Below the pieces are notes generated by a model that saw only the letters and a program-made list of their open reading frames with translations, had not been told where the DNA came from and did not search any database. This document shows positions 47,473-55,790 of a stretch of DNA of 64,000 bases, one piece after another. Made by a program: the position numbers and the translations under genes. This stretch comes from Caballeronia sordidicola (lineage in GTDB: Bacteria; Pseudomonadota; Gammaproteobacteria; Burkholderiales; Burkholderiaceae), in assembly GCF_000729995.1 (NCBI RefSeq), contig NZ_JNFG01000014.1:62001-126000 (forward strand). Reading direction: 5' to 3'. How positions within the stretch are numbered: position 1 is the stretch's first letter; each line of letters starts with the position of its first letter.

Positions 47473-48675
47473 TTAAACCCGAAACAACGATCCCAGGCGT
47501 TGCACAGCCTCTTCAAGCTGTGAGTACGCAGTCGCATAAGACACGCGAATATAGTCCTGCGGCGCATGGAAGCCAAAATCGGTACCGGGTACCAAGACGA
47601 CGCCGGCGTCATGCAGCATGGAACGCGTCAACGCGTTGCTGTCGCCGGCAGCCGGATGCGCGACGTGGCGCGTATCGGCATAAACGTAGAACGCGCCGTC
47701 CGGCACAACAGGCACTTCGAAACCAAGCGAACGCAACGCCGGCACGATGAAATCCCGTCTGCGCCCGAATTCAAGGCGTCGCGACTCGTAAATCGCGAGC
47801 GTGGCCGGCTCGAAACACGCCAGCGCCGCATGTTGCGCGAGCGCCGACGCGCAAATGAACAGGTTCTGCGAGAGCTTCTCCATGGTGCCGACCATTGCTG
47901 GCGGCACCACGAGCCAGCCGAGTCGCCAGCCGGTCATGTTGAAGTACTTCGAAAAACTGTTCACCGTGACCACGTCATCGCCTAGCGAAAGCGCTGACAT
48001 GGGCTTCGCGTCGTAGCTCAAGCCCTGATAAATTTCATCGACGATCGTAAAACCGCCGTGCGCGCGCACCACGTCGACAATTTTCGCCAGCTCGTCCGGT
48101 TCAATGGACGTGCCGGTCGGATTGGACGGTGACGCGAGCAGGACGCCACGCGTAGCGGGTGTCCAATGCGCTTCGACCTGAGCGGCTGTCAACTGGAATC
48201 GCTCGGCCGGACCGCTCGGGATCAGGACCGGACGGCCTTCGGTGGCGGCCACGAAATGGCGATTACACGGGTAGCACGGGTCGGGCATCAGCACTTCGTC
48301 GTCGCGATCGACCAGCGCGGTGCATGCCAGCAGCAACGCGGCCGACGCACCCGCTGTCACCACAATGCGCGCCGGGTCGATACTGAGCCCGAACGTGTCG
48401 CGATAGTGGCCGGCAATAGCCTCGCGCAACGACGCCAGTCCGAGCGCATTCGTGTATTGCGTGACGCCGCGACGCAGGGCTTCCGTGGCGGCCGCGATTA
48501 CCGGTTCCGGCGCCGTGAAATCCGGTTCGCCGATACCCATGTGAATGATGTTGCGGCCCGCGCGTTCGAGCGCCTGCGCTTCTTTCGCCAGTTCCATGAC
48601 ATAGAACGGCTCGATGGCGTCAACTCGGGCGGCGTATCGAATAGCTGCGTTCAACGGTTCTTTTGCGAAGTTCAT
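47473..48675 (-). CDS. class I/II PLP-dependent aminotransferase
   Basis: The 400-residue enzyme has the aspartate-aminotransferase fold. The cofactor lysine is in NSFSKYFNMTGWRLGW near residue 240; the SPSNPTGT and DEIYQGLSYD motifs precede it, and an arginine in YIRVSYA near 380 should bind the substrate carboxylate. The amino acid specificity is not clear. It lies directly downstream of nusB on the same strand, an arrangement that is common in Burkholderia. Confidence 0.88.
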   Translation of the reverse strand: MNFAKEPLNAAIRYAARVDAIEPFYVMELAKEAQALERAGRNIIHMGIGEPDFTAPEPVIAAATEALRRGVTQYTNALGLASLREAIAGHYRDTFGLSIDPARIVVTAGASAALLLACTALVDRDDEVLMPDPCYPCNRHFVAATEGRPVLIPSGPAERFQLTAAQVEAHWTPATRGVLLASPSNPTGTSIEPDELAKIVDVVRAHGGFTIVDEIYQGLSYDAKPMSALSLGDDVVTVNSFSKYFNMTGWRLGWLVVPPAMVGTMEKLSQNLFICASALAQHAALACFEPATLAIYESRRLEFGRRRDFIVPALRSLGFEVPVVPDGAFYVYADTRHVAHPAAGDSNALTRSMLHDAGVVLVPGTDFGFHAPQDYIRVSYATAYSQLEEAVQRLGSLFRV

Positions 48676-48695
48676 GAATGGGGAAGACCGTTCGC

Positions 48696-49133
48696 TCAGT
48701 TGCGTTGCCCACGGCCTTGCGCTTCCGTTGGCCGCAATTGAACGGCGAGTTTATCCAGCACGCCGTTCACATATTTATAACCATCGGAGCCGCCGAACGT
48801 CTTTGTCAGCTCGACCGCTTCGTTGATCACCACGCGATACGGAATGTCCAGGTGATGCTTGAACTCGAACGCCGCGACCATCAGCACCGCCCGTTCGACC
48901 GGCGAAAGCTGTTCGAGCGGACGGTCGAGGCACGGCTGCAATTCGGCGGAAATGGTGTCCGCTTCCTTGATCACGCCGTGCAGGATGGCGTCCAGATGTT
49001 CCTGGTCGGCTTTATCGAAGCCTTGCGCGCCGCGCAACTGCGCGTCGATCTCGCCGCCGGGCGCGCCCGACAGCAACCATTGGTAAAGCCCTTGTGTCGC
49101 GAGTTCGCGCGAGCGTCGTCGAGCGCTTTTCAT
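48696..49133 (-). CDS. nusB: transcription antitermination protein NusB
   Basis: The 145-residue RNA-binding protein works with NusE (S10) in rRNA antitermination. The N-terminal [19 protein letters not shown] and the C-terminal [33 protein letters not shown] are the family signatures. Its start overlaps the ribH stop by 4 bases, so the two genes are translated together. Confidence 0.95.
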   Translation of the reverse strand: MKSARRRSRELATQGLYQWLLSGAPGGEIDAQLRGAQGFDKADQEHLDAILHGVIKEADTISAELQPCLDRPLEQLSPVERAVLMVAAFEFKHHLDIPYRVVINEAVELTKTFGGSDGYKYVNGVLDKLAVQLRPTEAQGRGQRN

Positions 49134-49633
49134 GCACGGTCCTCGTCGTCTTCGTCTTCATCGTCGCCGCCGAGTTGTTCCAGCGCGACCGACAGATTCG
49201 CCATTTCCACCGCCACGCGTGCTGCGTCGCGACCTTTTTCCGTCATGCGGGCAACGGCCTGTTCGTCGTTTTCTGTCGTCAAGATCGCATTCGCTACCGG
49301 CGTGCCGAAATCGAGCGCGATACGGGAAATGCCCGCGCCGCTTTCATTCGATACCAGCTCGAAGTGGTACGTTTCGCCACGGATTACCGCGCCGAGCGCG
49401 ATCAAGGCATCGAACTGACCCGATTCAGCCAGCTTTTGCAGCGCCAGCGGAATTTCCAGTGCGCCCGGCACGGTGACGAGCAGCACGTCTTCGCCAATCA
49501 CGCCGAGCCGTTCGAGTTCTTCCGTGCAGGCGTCCACGAGGCCGTTGCAGACCGGTTCGTTGAAACGCGATTGCACGATGCCGATGCGCAGTCCGTCGCC
49601 GTCGAGGTTCGGTTGGTATTGTCCGATTTCCAT
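49130..49633 (-). CDS. ribH: 6,7-dimethyl-8-ribityllumazine synthase
   Basis: The 167-residue enzyme condenses the ribitylamino-uracil with dihydroxybutanone phosphate. Signatures are [33 protein letters not shown] and [19 protein letters not shown] (substrate loop with the catalytic His). The acidic C-terminal tail (EDEDDEDRA) is unusual but also seen in related bacteria. It lies between ribBX and nusB. Confidence 0.96.
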   Translation of the reverse strand: MEIGQYQPNLDGDGLRIGIVQSRFNEPVCNGLVDACTEELERLGVIGEDVLLVTVPGALEIPLALQKLAESGQFDALIALGAVIRGETYHFELVSNESGAGISRIALDFGTPVANAILTTENDEQAVARMTEKGRDAARVAVEMANLSVALEQLGGDDEDEDDEDRA

Positions 49634-49694
49634 TATTTATCCGTTTTCAGTGTGATGCAGTGTGGTTGGTTTGGCGCGTGTCTGACCGACCGTC

Positions 49695-50867
49695 TTAAAC
49701 CGAGCGTAAATGGGCGATGGAAGCAGGGTCGGCCGGATCTGCCGCGGTCGTGGCGGGGCACCCCGGCATCGGGATGAACCCGGTCACTTCGAGACCGTAA
49801 CCCGACATGCTGCCGAGCTTGCGAGGATTCGACAGCACCTGCATCTTGCCCACGCCCAGTTCGCGCAAGATCTGCGCGCCAATGCCGTAGGTCTTGAAAT
49901 CGATCGGGCGGCGTTTGAGTTCGGCCGCCTTGTCCTCGCGCTCGAACGCCTGGAATACATCGACAAGATGTTCTTTCGTGTCGCCGCAATTGAGCAGCAC
50001 GATGGCGCCCAGGTCGCGGGCGGCAATTTCCTTCATCGCGGCGTCGAGGGTCCAGGAGTGCGTGGACGAGTCCACTTCGAGCAGATCCAGCACCGACAGC
50101 GGTTCATGCACGCGCACCGGCGTTTCCCGATCCGGCGACAGCTGGCCGCGCACCAGCGCGATATGCGGCGAACCGCTCGGCTGATCGCGATACAACACCG
50201 CGCGAAAGGCGCCATGCGCCGTCTGCATGGTGCGTTCGGCGACCCGCTCGACAATTGATTCCGTGCGCGAACGGTAGTGAATCAGGTCGGCGATCGTACC
50301 AATCTGAATGCCGTGCAGTTCGGCGAATTCGATCAGGTCAGGCAACCGGGCCATTTCGCCGTCGTCGCGAATCACTTCGCAGATCACCGATGCCGGCGTC
50401 AGGCCGGCCAATGCAGTCAGGTCGCAGCCCGCTTCCGTATGTCCGGCGCGGACCAGCACGCCGCCCGGCTGCGCCATGATCGGAAACACGTGACCTGGCT
50501 GGACGATGTGCTCGGCCTTCGCGTCGTGCGCGACCGCTGCCTGAATGGTGCGTGCGCGGTCCGCAGCGGAGATGCCGGTGGTCACGCCTTCAGCCGCCTC
50601 GATACTCACCGTGAACGCCGTTCCGTACTGGGTGCCGTTTCGCTGCGTCATCAGCGGCAGGTTCAACTGGCGGCAGCGGTCCTGCGTGAGTGTCAGGCAG
50701 ATCAGTCCACGGCCGTAGCGCGCCATGAAATTGATCGCTTCCGGCGTCACGAAATCGGCGGCGATGACGAGATCGCCCTCGTTTTCGCGGTCTTCTTCGT
50801 CGACGAGGATCACCATCCGGCCAGCCTTCAGCTCGGCGATGATCTCTGGGGTGGAGGCGAGCGTCAT
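49695..50867 (-). CDS. ribB: 3,4-dihydroxy-2-butanone 4-phosphate synthase with degenerate GTP cyclohydrolase II domain (RibBX type)
   Basis: The 390-residue protein starts with a complete RibB domain (residues 1-205): the [12 protein letters not shown] metal site, RYGRGLICL, and the HTEAGCDL segment. It makes dihydroxybutanone phosphate from ribulose 5-phosphate. The C-terminal half keeps the GCHII fold text ([35 protein letters not shown]) but lacks the zinc cysteines (CxxxxxxxxxxCxC is replaced by [16 protein letters not shown]) and the QEGRGIG loop. It therefore cannot be a working GTP cyclohydrolase II. This is the pattern known as RibBX; a separate ribA is needed. Confidence 0.93.
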   Translation of the reverse strand: MTLASTPEIIAELKAGRMVILVDEEDRENEGDLVIAADFVTPEAINFMARYGRGLICLTLTQDRCRQLNLPLMTQRNGTQYGTAFTVSIEAAEGVTTGISAADRARTIQAAVAHDAKAEHIVQPGHVFPIMAQPGGVLVRAGHTEAGCDLTALAGLTPASVICEVIRDDGEMARLPDLIEFAELHGIQIGTIADLIHYRSRTESIVERVAERTMQTAHGAFRAVLYRDQPSGSPHIALVRGQLSPDRETPVRVHEPLSVLDLLEVDSSTHSWTLDAAMKEIAARDLGAIVLLNCGDTKEHLVDVFQAFEREDKAAELKRRPIDFKTYGIGAQILRELGVGKMQVLSNPRKLGSMSGYGLEVTGFIPMPGCPATTAADPADPASIAHLRSV

Positions 50868-51055
50868 TGCGGTGGTCGTCCGGTGCGAGAAAGGGCGTAT
50901 TTTACGCCACGGACGATGTCAACGCGGTGGATTTGCCGGTTTTGGGCTGGCGTTGGCCGTATGGCCGGGTATTGGCGGGACTTGAAGGCCGCCAGTCGCG
51001 CCCTAGTCGGGAAGAAGCGAACCTGGGAGAAATGCGTTGCGCTCTAACCGATCCG

Positions 51056-51253
51056 TTACTTGCGCAGCGCGGTCAAGTCGTCAACCATACGGCTCAAGTT
51101 TGACGCGGGCAACCGCGGCATGGGCAGGTGAGCCTGGGCCATAAGGAGGAACAGATCTTCGTCGTGATCGATGCCCAGCGCTTGCATCGCATGGTTGCCG
51201 TCAATGTTGCCGAGCGAAAAATCGAGCAGGGTGCTGAAATTGGGGTGAGCCAT
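51056..51253 (-). CDS. small hypothetical protein divergent from the AbrB-type antitoxin
   Basis: The 65-residue acidic protein is not recognised. It starts at ATG 51253, only about 50 bp from the divergent antitoxin start, and the palindrome at 51279-51292 lies between them. Its composition (ALGIDHDEDLFLLMAQAHLPMP) suggests two amphipathic helices. It is part of the accessory stretch between the two riboflavin blocks. Confidence 0.55.
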   Translation of the reverse strand: MAHPNFSTLLDFSLGNIDGNHAMQALGIDHDEDLFLLMAQAHLPMPRLPASNLSRMVDDLTALRK

Positions 51254-51278
51254 TTACTCTGTGTCCTTTTCGCAATTG

Positions 51279-51292
51279 GTTTCTATAGAAAC
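51279..51292. promoter_or_regulatory. perfect palindrome upstream of the antitoxin gene
   Basis: GTTTCTATAGAAAC is a perfect 14-bp palindrome ending 10 bp before the antitoxin ATG and 26 bp from the divergent gene. It overlaps a plausible -10 (CTATAG) and is a likely autoregulatory operator. Confidence 0.55.
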
Positions 51293-51302
51293 GGATGGTG
51301 TC

Positions 51303-51530
51303 ATGCTCACATTCAGGGTCGCAACAGTCGGGGCTTCGGCCGGGTTCATTCTTACCAAGGAAGCGATGACCCGGCTCAAGGTACTGAAGGGAGATACGGT
51401 GTATCTGACCGAGTCACCTGAAGGTGGCTTTCGGATTACGCCGTACAACCCGGATTTTGAACGCCAAATGAAACTTGCAGAAGAGATCATGCACGATGAT
51501 CGCAATATCCTGCGCGCGTTGGCCAAATGA
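51303..51530 (+). CDS. AbrB/MazE-type antitoxin of a Doc-like module
   Basis: The 75-residue protein has a SpoVT/AbrB swapped-hairpin DNA-binding domain (MLTFRVATVGASAGFILTKEAMTRLKVLKGDTVYLTE) and a C-terminal toxin-binding tail (QMKLAEEIMHDDRNILRALAK) typical of partners of Doc/Fic toxins. The ATG at 51303 matches the family N terminus; a GTG at 51261 would add 14 residues. Its stop overlaps the ATG of the broken Doc gene (ATGA at 51527), as in intact modules. The antitoxin itself looks intact. Confidence 0.8.
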   Translation: MLTFRVATVGASAGFILTKEAMTRLKVLKGDTVYLTESPEGGFRITPYNPDFERQMKLAEEIMHDDRNILRALAK

Positions 51531-51908
51531 CGGCATGGCGGTGGGTTCCCCGGATCTGGCCTATGCCGTGCATGACCGCCAGCTTGCCGAGCATGGCGGG
51601 CTCGATGGCCTTCGCGACAAGGGTGCGGTGGAATCAGCGCTGGCACGGCCCCAAAACCTCGAGGTGTATGCAAGTGCGGACGCGGCGGCGCTTGCTGCCG
51701 CGTATGCCTAGGAACAAGCTCGAAATCATGGTTTCGCGCACGGCGATAAGCGCACCGCCGGGTGCTTGCGCGTCTCTTTCTCGAAGACAACGGCTATCGG
51801 TTGAAGTTTGAGCCCGCTGACGCGGTCAGGACCATGGAAATGGTTGCTACTGGCGTGCTGGAAGAAGCTGCGCTGGCGGAGTGGTTCCGGCAGCGGATCG
51901 CCGAGTAA
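51527..51908 (+). pseudogene. Doc-family toxin, frameshifted and interrupted
   Basis: The start MTAWRWVP is in the frame of ATG 51527. The body continues in a different frame (DLAYAVHDRQLAEHGG, then ESALARPQNLEVYASADAAALAAAYA) until an in-frame TAG at about 51709. After it come EQARNH and a damaged Fic motif reading HGFAHGDKRT instead of HPFxDGNKRT. A further frameshift leads to LARLFLEDNGYRLKFEPADAVRTMEMVATGVLEEAALAEW and a stop at 51906-51908. At least two frameshifts, one stop and a changed active site mean that no working toxin is made. Confidence 0.85.
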
Positions 51909-52033
51909 ATCGGCGACGATTCAACCCAAACTCGCCACGGCCCAACGAGTTACGAGCGTCCTACAGGCGACCCCGTCCATAGAATCCGCTCCACGTATGG
52001 GGCATCGGTGGCTTCCGTTTCCCTCTGTCACCC

Positions 52034-52795
52034 CTAACCCGGGCTCACATACGTATCGCCGACCATCAGGTGCACGATTTCATCGCCATTGGTTTGCTGA
52101 ACCTGCCGCTCGCCGGCCACTTCGCCGCGCCGCAGCACGACAATGCGATCGGCGATTGCAAAGATGTCGTGCAGATTGTGCGAGATCAGGAGCACGGAGA
52201 CGCCCTGGGCCTTCAACGCCGTAATCAGCTCCATTACCTTGCGCTGTTCGGGCACGCCCAGCGCGGCGGTGGGCTCATCCATGATCAGCACCCGGGCGTT
52301 CCAGTAAATGGCCCGGCCAATTGCAATGGCCTGTCGCTGGCCGCCTGAGAGCATCTTCACGGGACCACCGAGTTTGCGCTCGGGAATCACGATGTCGAGG
52401 CGCTTCAGCACATCGCGCGCGACCTGCGCCATGCGCGGCCGGTCGATGACCTGGAAGCCAAGTTGCCGGCGGAGCGGTTCGCGTCCCAGGAAGATATTGC
52501 TGCCGACGTCCAGGTTGTCGGCCAGCGCAAGGTCCTGGTAGATCGTCTCGATCCCGCGGGCTCGAGCGTCCTGCGGATCGCGCAATTGCAACGGCGCGCC
52601 GTCGAACAGAAGTTCCCCCTGGTCGGCCCGGTAGACGCCTGAAATGATCTTGATCAACGTCGACTTGCCCGCCCCGTTGTCACCGGCGAGCGCCAGCACT
52701 TCGCCCGGTAGCAACTGCAACGACACCTGCTTGAGCGCCTCCACGCCGCCAAAGCGGATCGAGACGTCGCGTACCTCCAGGATCGGCGTGGTCAT
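52034..52795 (-). CDS. sugar-type ABC transporter ATP-binding protein (single domain)
   Basis: The 253-residue ATPase has Walker A GDNGAGKST (residues 38-46), the signature LSGGQRQ near 149, Walker B VLIMDEPTAALG near 165, and the switch His in LLISHN. Unlike RbsA or XylG, it has only one ATPase domain, as in FrcA-type fructose importers. It overlaps the permease gene by 4 bp and belongs to a three-gene importer operon. Confidence 0.92.
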   Translation of the reverse strand: MTTPILEVRDVSIRFGGVEALKQVSLQLLPGEVLALAGDNGAGKSTLIKIISGVYRADQGELLFDGAPLQLRDPQDARARGIETIYQDLALADNLDVGSNIFLGREPLRRQLGFQVIDRPRMAQVARDVLKRLDIVIPERKLGGPVKMLSGGQRQAIAIGRAIYWNARVLIMDEPTAALGVPEQRKVMELITALKAQGVSVLLISHNLHDIFAIADRIVVLRRGEVAGERQVQQTNGDEIVHLMVGDTYVSPG

Positions 52796-53766
52796 TGGGC
52801 GCCTCCGAGACGATCCTTGTATTGATCGATCAGCACCGACAGGATGATGACAATGCCCACCACGATGAATTGCCAGAACGCGTTGACGTCGACGAACACC
52901 AGTCCGAACTGGATCACAGCGATGATCAGCGCGCCGATCAGCGTCCCGATGACATTGCCGGTCCCGCCGAACAGGCTCGCGCCACCGATCACCACGGCGG
53001 CGATCGAATCGAGCAGCATCGGCTCACCGGCGTTGGCGGCGCCTGCTGCAAAACGCGCGGTATAGATGATCCCGCCGACCGCGGCGAACGCGGCGGCGAT
53101 CAGGTACACCACCAGCAGGTGGCGTTTGACGTTGATGCCGGCCCGCACCGCGGACTGCGGGTTGCCGCCGATTGCATAGGTGTACTGGCCGAAACGCGTC
53201 TTCGATAGCAACAGATGCATGATCACCAACAGCACACCGGTCAGCACCACCGGCGTCCAGCCGGCGCCGAGCCAGGCAAGACCGGTGTTGTCCACCGACA
53301 CAGTCATGCCGCTGCCGGCCGCGAGAAAGCCTGCACCACGCGCGACGCCATACATGCCGAGCGTGCCGATAAAAGCCGGCACGCCAAGCCACGCGATCAG
53401 CACGCCGTTGACCAACCCGGGAATCAGGCAAACCACAACCGTGAGCGGAATCGACACGATCAGAATCCACGGCGAGCCGCTGCCGAACAGCGTGAACTGC
53501 GCGACGCAAACGGCGGCCAGTCCCATCACGAAGCCCGCGGACAGATCGATGCCGGCCGTGATGATCACGAAGGTCTGGCCGATTGCCAGCAGCAGCGGAG
53601 CGGCGGCGGCAAGACCAATCGATTGCAGGTTGTAGGCGTTAAAAAGAAACGACCGATGAGCCGAGATCTGCGCATACACCTCGAAAAAAGCGAGCAGGGC
53701 GGCCAGGAACAACCACGGCCATAGCTTGGTAATCAGCGCGATCTTGTCGAGACGCGAGTTATCCAT
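52792..53766 (-). CDS. sugar-type ABC transporter permease
   Basis: The 324-residue membrane protein of the RbsC/FrcC family has about nine or ten hydrophobic segments and the motifs AAAPLLLAIGQTFVIITAGIDLSAG and GGASLFGGTGNVIGTLIGALI. It forms the channel for the importer. A 24-bp palindrome lies between it and the binding protein gene. Confidence 0.92.
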   Translation of the reverse strand: MDNSRLDKIALITKLWPWLFLAALLAFFEVYAQISAHRSFLFNAYNLQSIGLAAAAPLLLAIGQTFVIITAGIDLSAGFVMGLAAVCVAQFTLFGSGSPWILIVSIPLTVVVCLIPGLVNGVLIAWLGVPAFIGTLGMYGVARGAGFLAAGSGMTVSVDNTGLAWLGAGWTPVVLTGVLLVIMHLLLSKTRFGQYTYAIGGNPQSAVRAGINVKRHLLVVYLIAAAFAAVGGIIYTARFAAGAANAGEPMLLDSIAAVVIGGASLFGGTGNVIGTLIGALIIAVIQFGLVFVDVNAFWQFIVVGIVIILSVLIDQYKDRLGGAQ

Positions 53767-53796
53767 GGAGTCATCCGCGTTTATCAGGAGCAGAGC

Positions 53797-53820
53797 CCGC
53801 GTGCGCGGCCGCGCACGCGG
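53797..53820. repeat. perfect 24-bp palindrome between importer genes
   Basis: Positions 53797-53808 and 53809-53820 are exact inverted copies with no spacer; the sequence is all but two positions G or C. In RNA it would form a very stable hairpin downstream of the binding-protein gene, likely raising expression of that gene relative to the permease and ATPase. Confidence 0.85.
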
Positions 53821-53856
53821 TGGAGACGATCTATCGTTTAAACCGGCCTGCTTTGG

Positions 53857-54837
53857 CTAATTCGAATAGATGTATTGCTGCATGTCGGGCTTGTCGATAT
53901 TGTTTTTATCGAGAACCTCGAAACCCGTGCTCTTGAGGGTGGGAATCTTCTTGCCGTGAATGACGTCGGCGGCGTACTTGACGCCGTAGTAGCCGATTTC
54001 GTCCGGGCGCTGTGCAATCGCGATATCGACCAGGCCGCTCTTGATTTGCTTGTCGATGCCTGGCACCGCATCGAATACGACCACCTTGACGACGCCTTGT
54101 TTGCCCGCCGCCTTGACCCCTTGCGCTGCGCCGCTGCCGGAGAAGGTGTTGGCGCCGAACACGCCCGCGAGATCCGGATTGCGCGCCAATACCGCCGCTA
54201 CGTGAGCAGCGGCCTGGTTGGCATCGTCCTCGTTGTACAGCGTTTGCAGCACGGTGATGTTCGGGTGCTTCTTCATCTCCTCCGCGAAGCCTTCAGCACG
54301 CGCGTCGGTACTCGATATACCCGGCTTGTTGTTCTCGCAATAGACCGTGCCCTTGTCACCGATGGCTTTGGCAAGCGCGCGTGCTGCGACTCGGCCGCCT
54401 TCGAGATTGTCCGACGCGATATAAGAAAGCGGGAAATCCGCGTCGCCTTTGCCCGTCTGATAATGTCCATCGCCAATATAAGTGTCGACGGTAATGACCT
54501 TGATGCCGGCGTCGACGGCTTCCTTCAGCGGTCCAATCAGTTGTTGCTTATCGACTGGCGAAATCAGCAGTACGTCAGGATGCTTGGCGATGAACGCCTT
54601 GAGGATCGGCACTTGCTCACTTGTATTCCACGCTTTGGGAACCTGGAACAACAACTCGACTTTCTCTTCCTTGGCGGCCCGTTCCGCGCCGCGATGCATT
54701 GTGAAGTAGAACGGATCAACTACGCCGGGCAGGAGTGCAACGACCGGATGGGCAGCATCCGCTCGTGCAAGTCCCGGCAGCGAAAAAACGATGATCGTTG
54801 AGGCTGCAAGCATACAGCGGGAAACGAAACGCTTCAT
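53857..54837 (-). CDS. sugar-binding periplasmic protein of the ABC importer
   Basis: The 326-residue protein has a signal peptide (cleavage near residue 26 after LARADA) and a type I periplasmic-binding fold (Peripla_BP_4): VALLPGVVDPFYFTMHRGAERAAKEE, then DVLLISPVDKQQLIGPLKEAVDAGIKVITVDT. The ligand is probably a sugar or polyol but cannot be fixed. A GGAGG site precedes ATG 54837; the frame upstream to 55359 is not coding. It is the first gene of the importer operon. Confidence 0.9.
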   Translation of the reverse strand: MKRFVSRCMLAASTIIVFSLPGLARADAAHPVVALLPGVVDPFYFTMHRGAERAAKEEKVELLFQVPKAWNTSEQVPILKAFIAKHPDVLLISPVDKQQLIGPLKEAVDAGIKVITVDTYIGDGHYQTGKGDADFPLSYIASDNLEGGRVAARALAKAIGDKGTVYCENNKPGISSTDARAEGFAEEMKKHPNITVLQTLYNEDDANQAAAHVAAVLARNPDLAGVFGANTFSGSGAAQGVKAAGKQGVVKVVVFDAVPGIDKQIKSGLVDIAIAQRPDEIGYYGVKYAADVIHGKKIPTLKSTGFEVLDKNNIDKPDMQQYIYSN

Positions 54838-55230
54838 TTTGTCTTCCTCCAGTTTTTGAGTCCGACTTGGCGCCGCCCTATTTGTTTTGCATGCTCTATG
54901 GCGATGGCAATCGGCTGTTCGGCAGTATAGGCGCGAGTGGTGGCGGTCGCCATTGGAATGACAACGCTTGTTTGCGGGTATATCTGATGACCCGCAGGCA
55001 GTATGGTGTTTAGTAATTTCGAGAAAATCGCGGGCGGCGCGCGTATCGCCATTTAAGGGGGCGTTGACGCCCACAACACCTCCGGCCGTGATCGTCAGGA
55101 GGCCTATGTGCCTTCGTCTGACGATGTTTACATCGTGGTTGGTGCAGAGCGAGTCGTACATAGGTAATGAAAAAGGTAATGAAAACGTATATACTTGGTA
55201 AGTACCAAATGCAAAGAGGGAGGATAAGCC
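54838..55230. other. divergent control region of the importer and ParE-type module
   Basis: It separates the importer operon (minus) from the toxin-antitoxin pair (plus). The right end holds two direct repeats (55163-55185), an inverted repeat over the putative -10 (55190-55208) and a strong ribosome site. The left part holds the importer promoter; no specific regulator site was recognised. Confidence 0.5.
55163..55208 (+). promoter_or_regulatory. promoter/operator of the RHH-ParE module
   Basis: GGTAATGAAAA is repeated at 55163-55173 and 55175-55185. A TATACT -10 element at 55190-55195 abuts the inverted repeat TTGGTA-AG-TACCAA at 55195-55208. The arrangement suits binding by a ribbon-helix-helix antitoxin that represses its own operon. 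Confidence 0.55.
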
Positions 55231-55509
55231 ATGCCTAAAGAAGCTGTTTTTACTATGAAACTCGAAGCTGAGTTGCGCGAGGAGTTCATGGCGGAAGCTG
55301 AAGCAATGCACCGGCCGGCTTCGCAGATATTGCGTGAATTGATGCGTGAGTTCGTTCAACGTCAGCGCACAACTCGTGAATACGACGAGTTCCTGAGCAC
55401 TAAGGTCGATGCCGCGCGCGCCTCGCTGCGGGCCGGGCGCGGTCGCTCGAATGATGAGGTCGAGGCCAGGTTTGCGAAACGGCGCGCGAACGCCGCAAGC
55501 AAAGCGTGA
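55231..55509 (+). CDS. RHH-type antitoxin
   Basis: The 92-residue protein has a ribbon-helix-helix-like N terminus (VFTMKLEAELREEFMAEAEAMHRPASQILRELMREFV) and a basic C-terminal part that should wrap the toxin. GGGAGG lies eight bases before ATG 55231. Its stop overlaps the toxin start (GTGA at 55506), typical for antitoxin-first modules. Confidence 0.85.
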   Translation: MPKEAVFTMKLEAELREEFMAEAEAMHRPASQILRELMREFVQRQRTTREYDEFLSTKVDAARASLRAGRGRSNDEVEARFAKRRANAASKA

Positions 55510-55790
55510 AGGTTGTCTGGACCCCGGAAGCCGAACAGGATCGGGACGAGGTGTGGGAATACATCGCGGCCGATAGCGTGGCTGCCGCTGCCCGGATGGA
55601 CCAATTGTTCAGCGACACTGCCGCGCGGCTGGTTGATTTTCCAGAGTTGGGGCGTCCCGGCAAGATCGCCGGCACTCGTGAACTGATTCCGCACGACAAC
55701 TACCGTCTTGTGTATGAGATTGACGGCGACACCGTGTGGATGTTGGCACTGATCCATACCGCCCGGCTATGGCCGCCACTGCGGGACTGA
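55506..55790 (+). CDS. RelE/ParE-family toxin
   Basis: The 94-residue protein fits the RelE/ParE fold: KVVWTPEAEQDRDEVWEYIA at the start, LVDFPELGRPGKIAGTRELIPHDNYRLVYEIDGDTVWMLALIHTARLWP at the end. It is closer to the ParE/YacB-like group than to ribosome-dependent RelE, but the target is not known. It begins with GTG 55506, overlapping the antitoxin. Its stop codon (55788-55790) touches the ribE stop codon on the other strand. Confidence 0.86.
   Translation: MKVVWTPEAEQDRDEVWEYIAADSVAAAARMDQLFSDTAARLVDFPELGRPGKIAGTRELIPHDNYRLVYEIDGDTVWMLALIHTARLWPPLRD

Noticed and set aside
50868..51055. A possible FMN riboswitch upstream of ribBX
   Set aside because: The conserved FMN aptamer elements (AGGGCGGGG, CCCACCGG, GGUCAGCAGA-like) are not present in this gap; the ribD-ribE and hemL-ribD gaps are too short to hold one.
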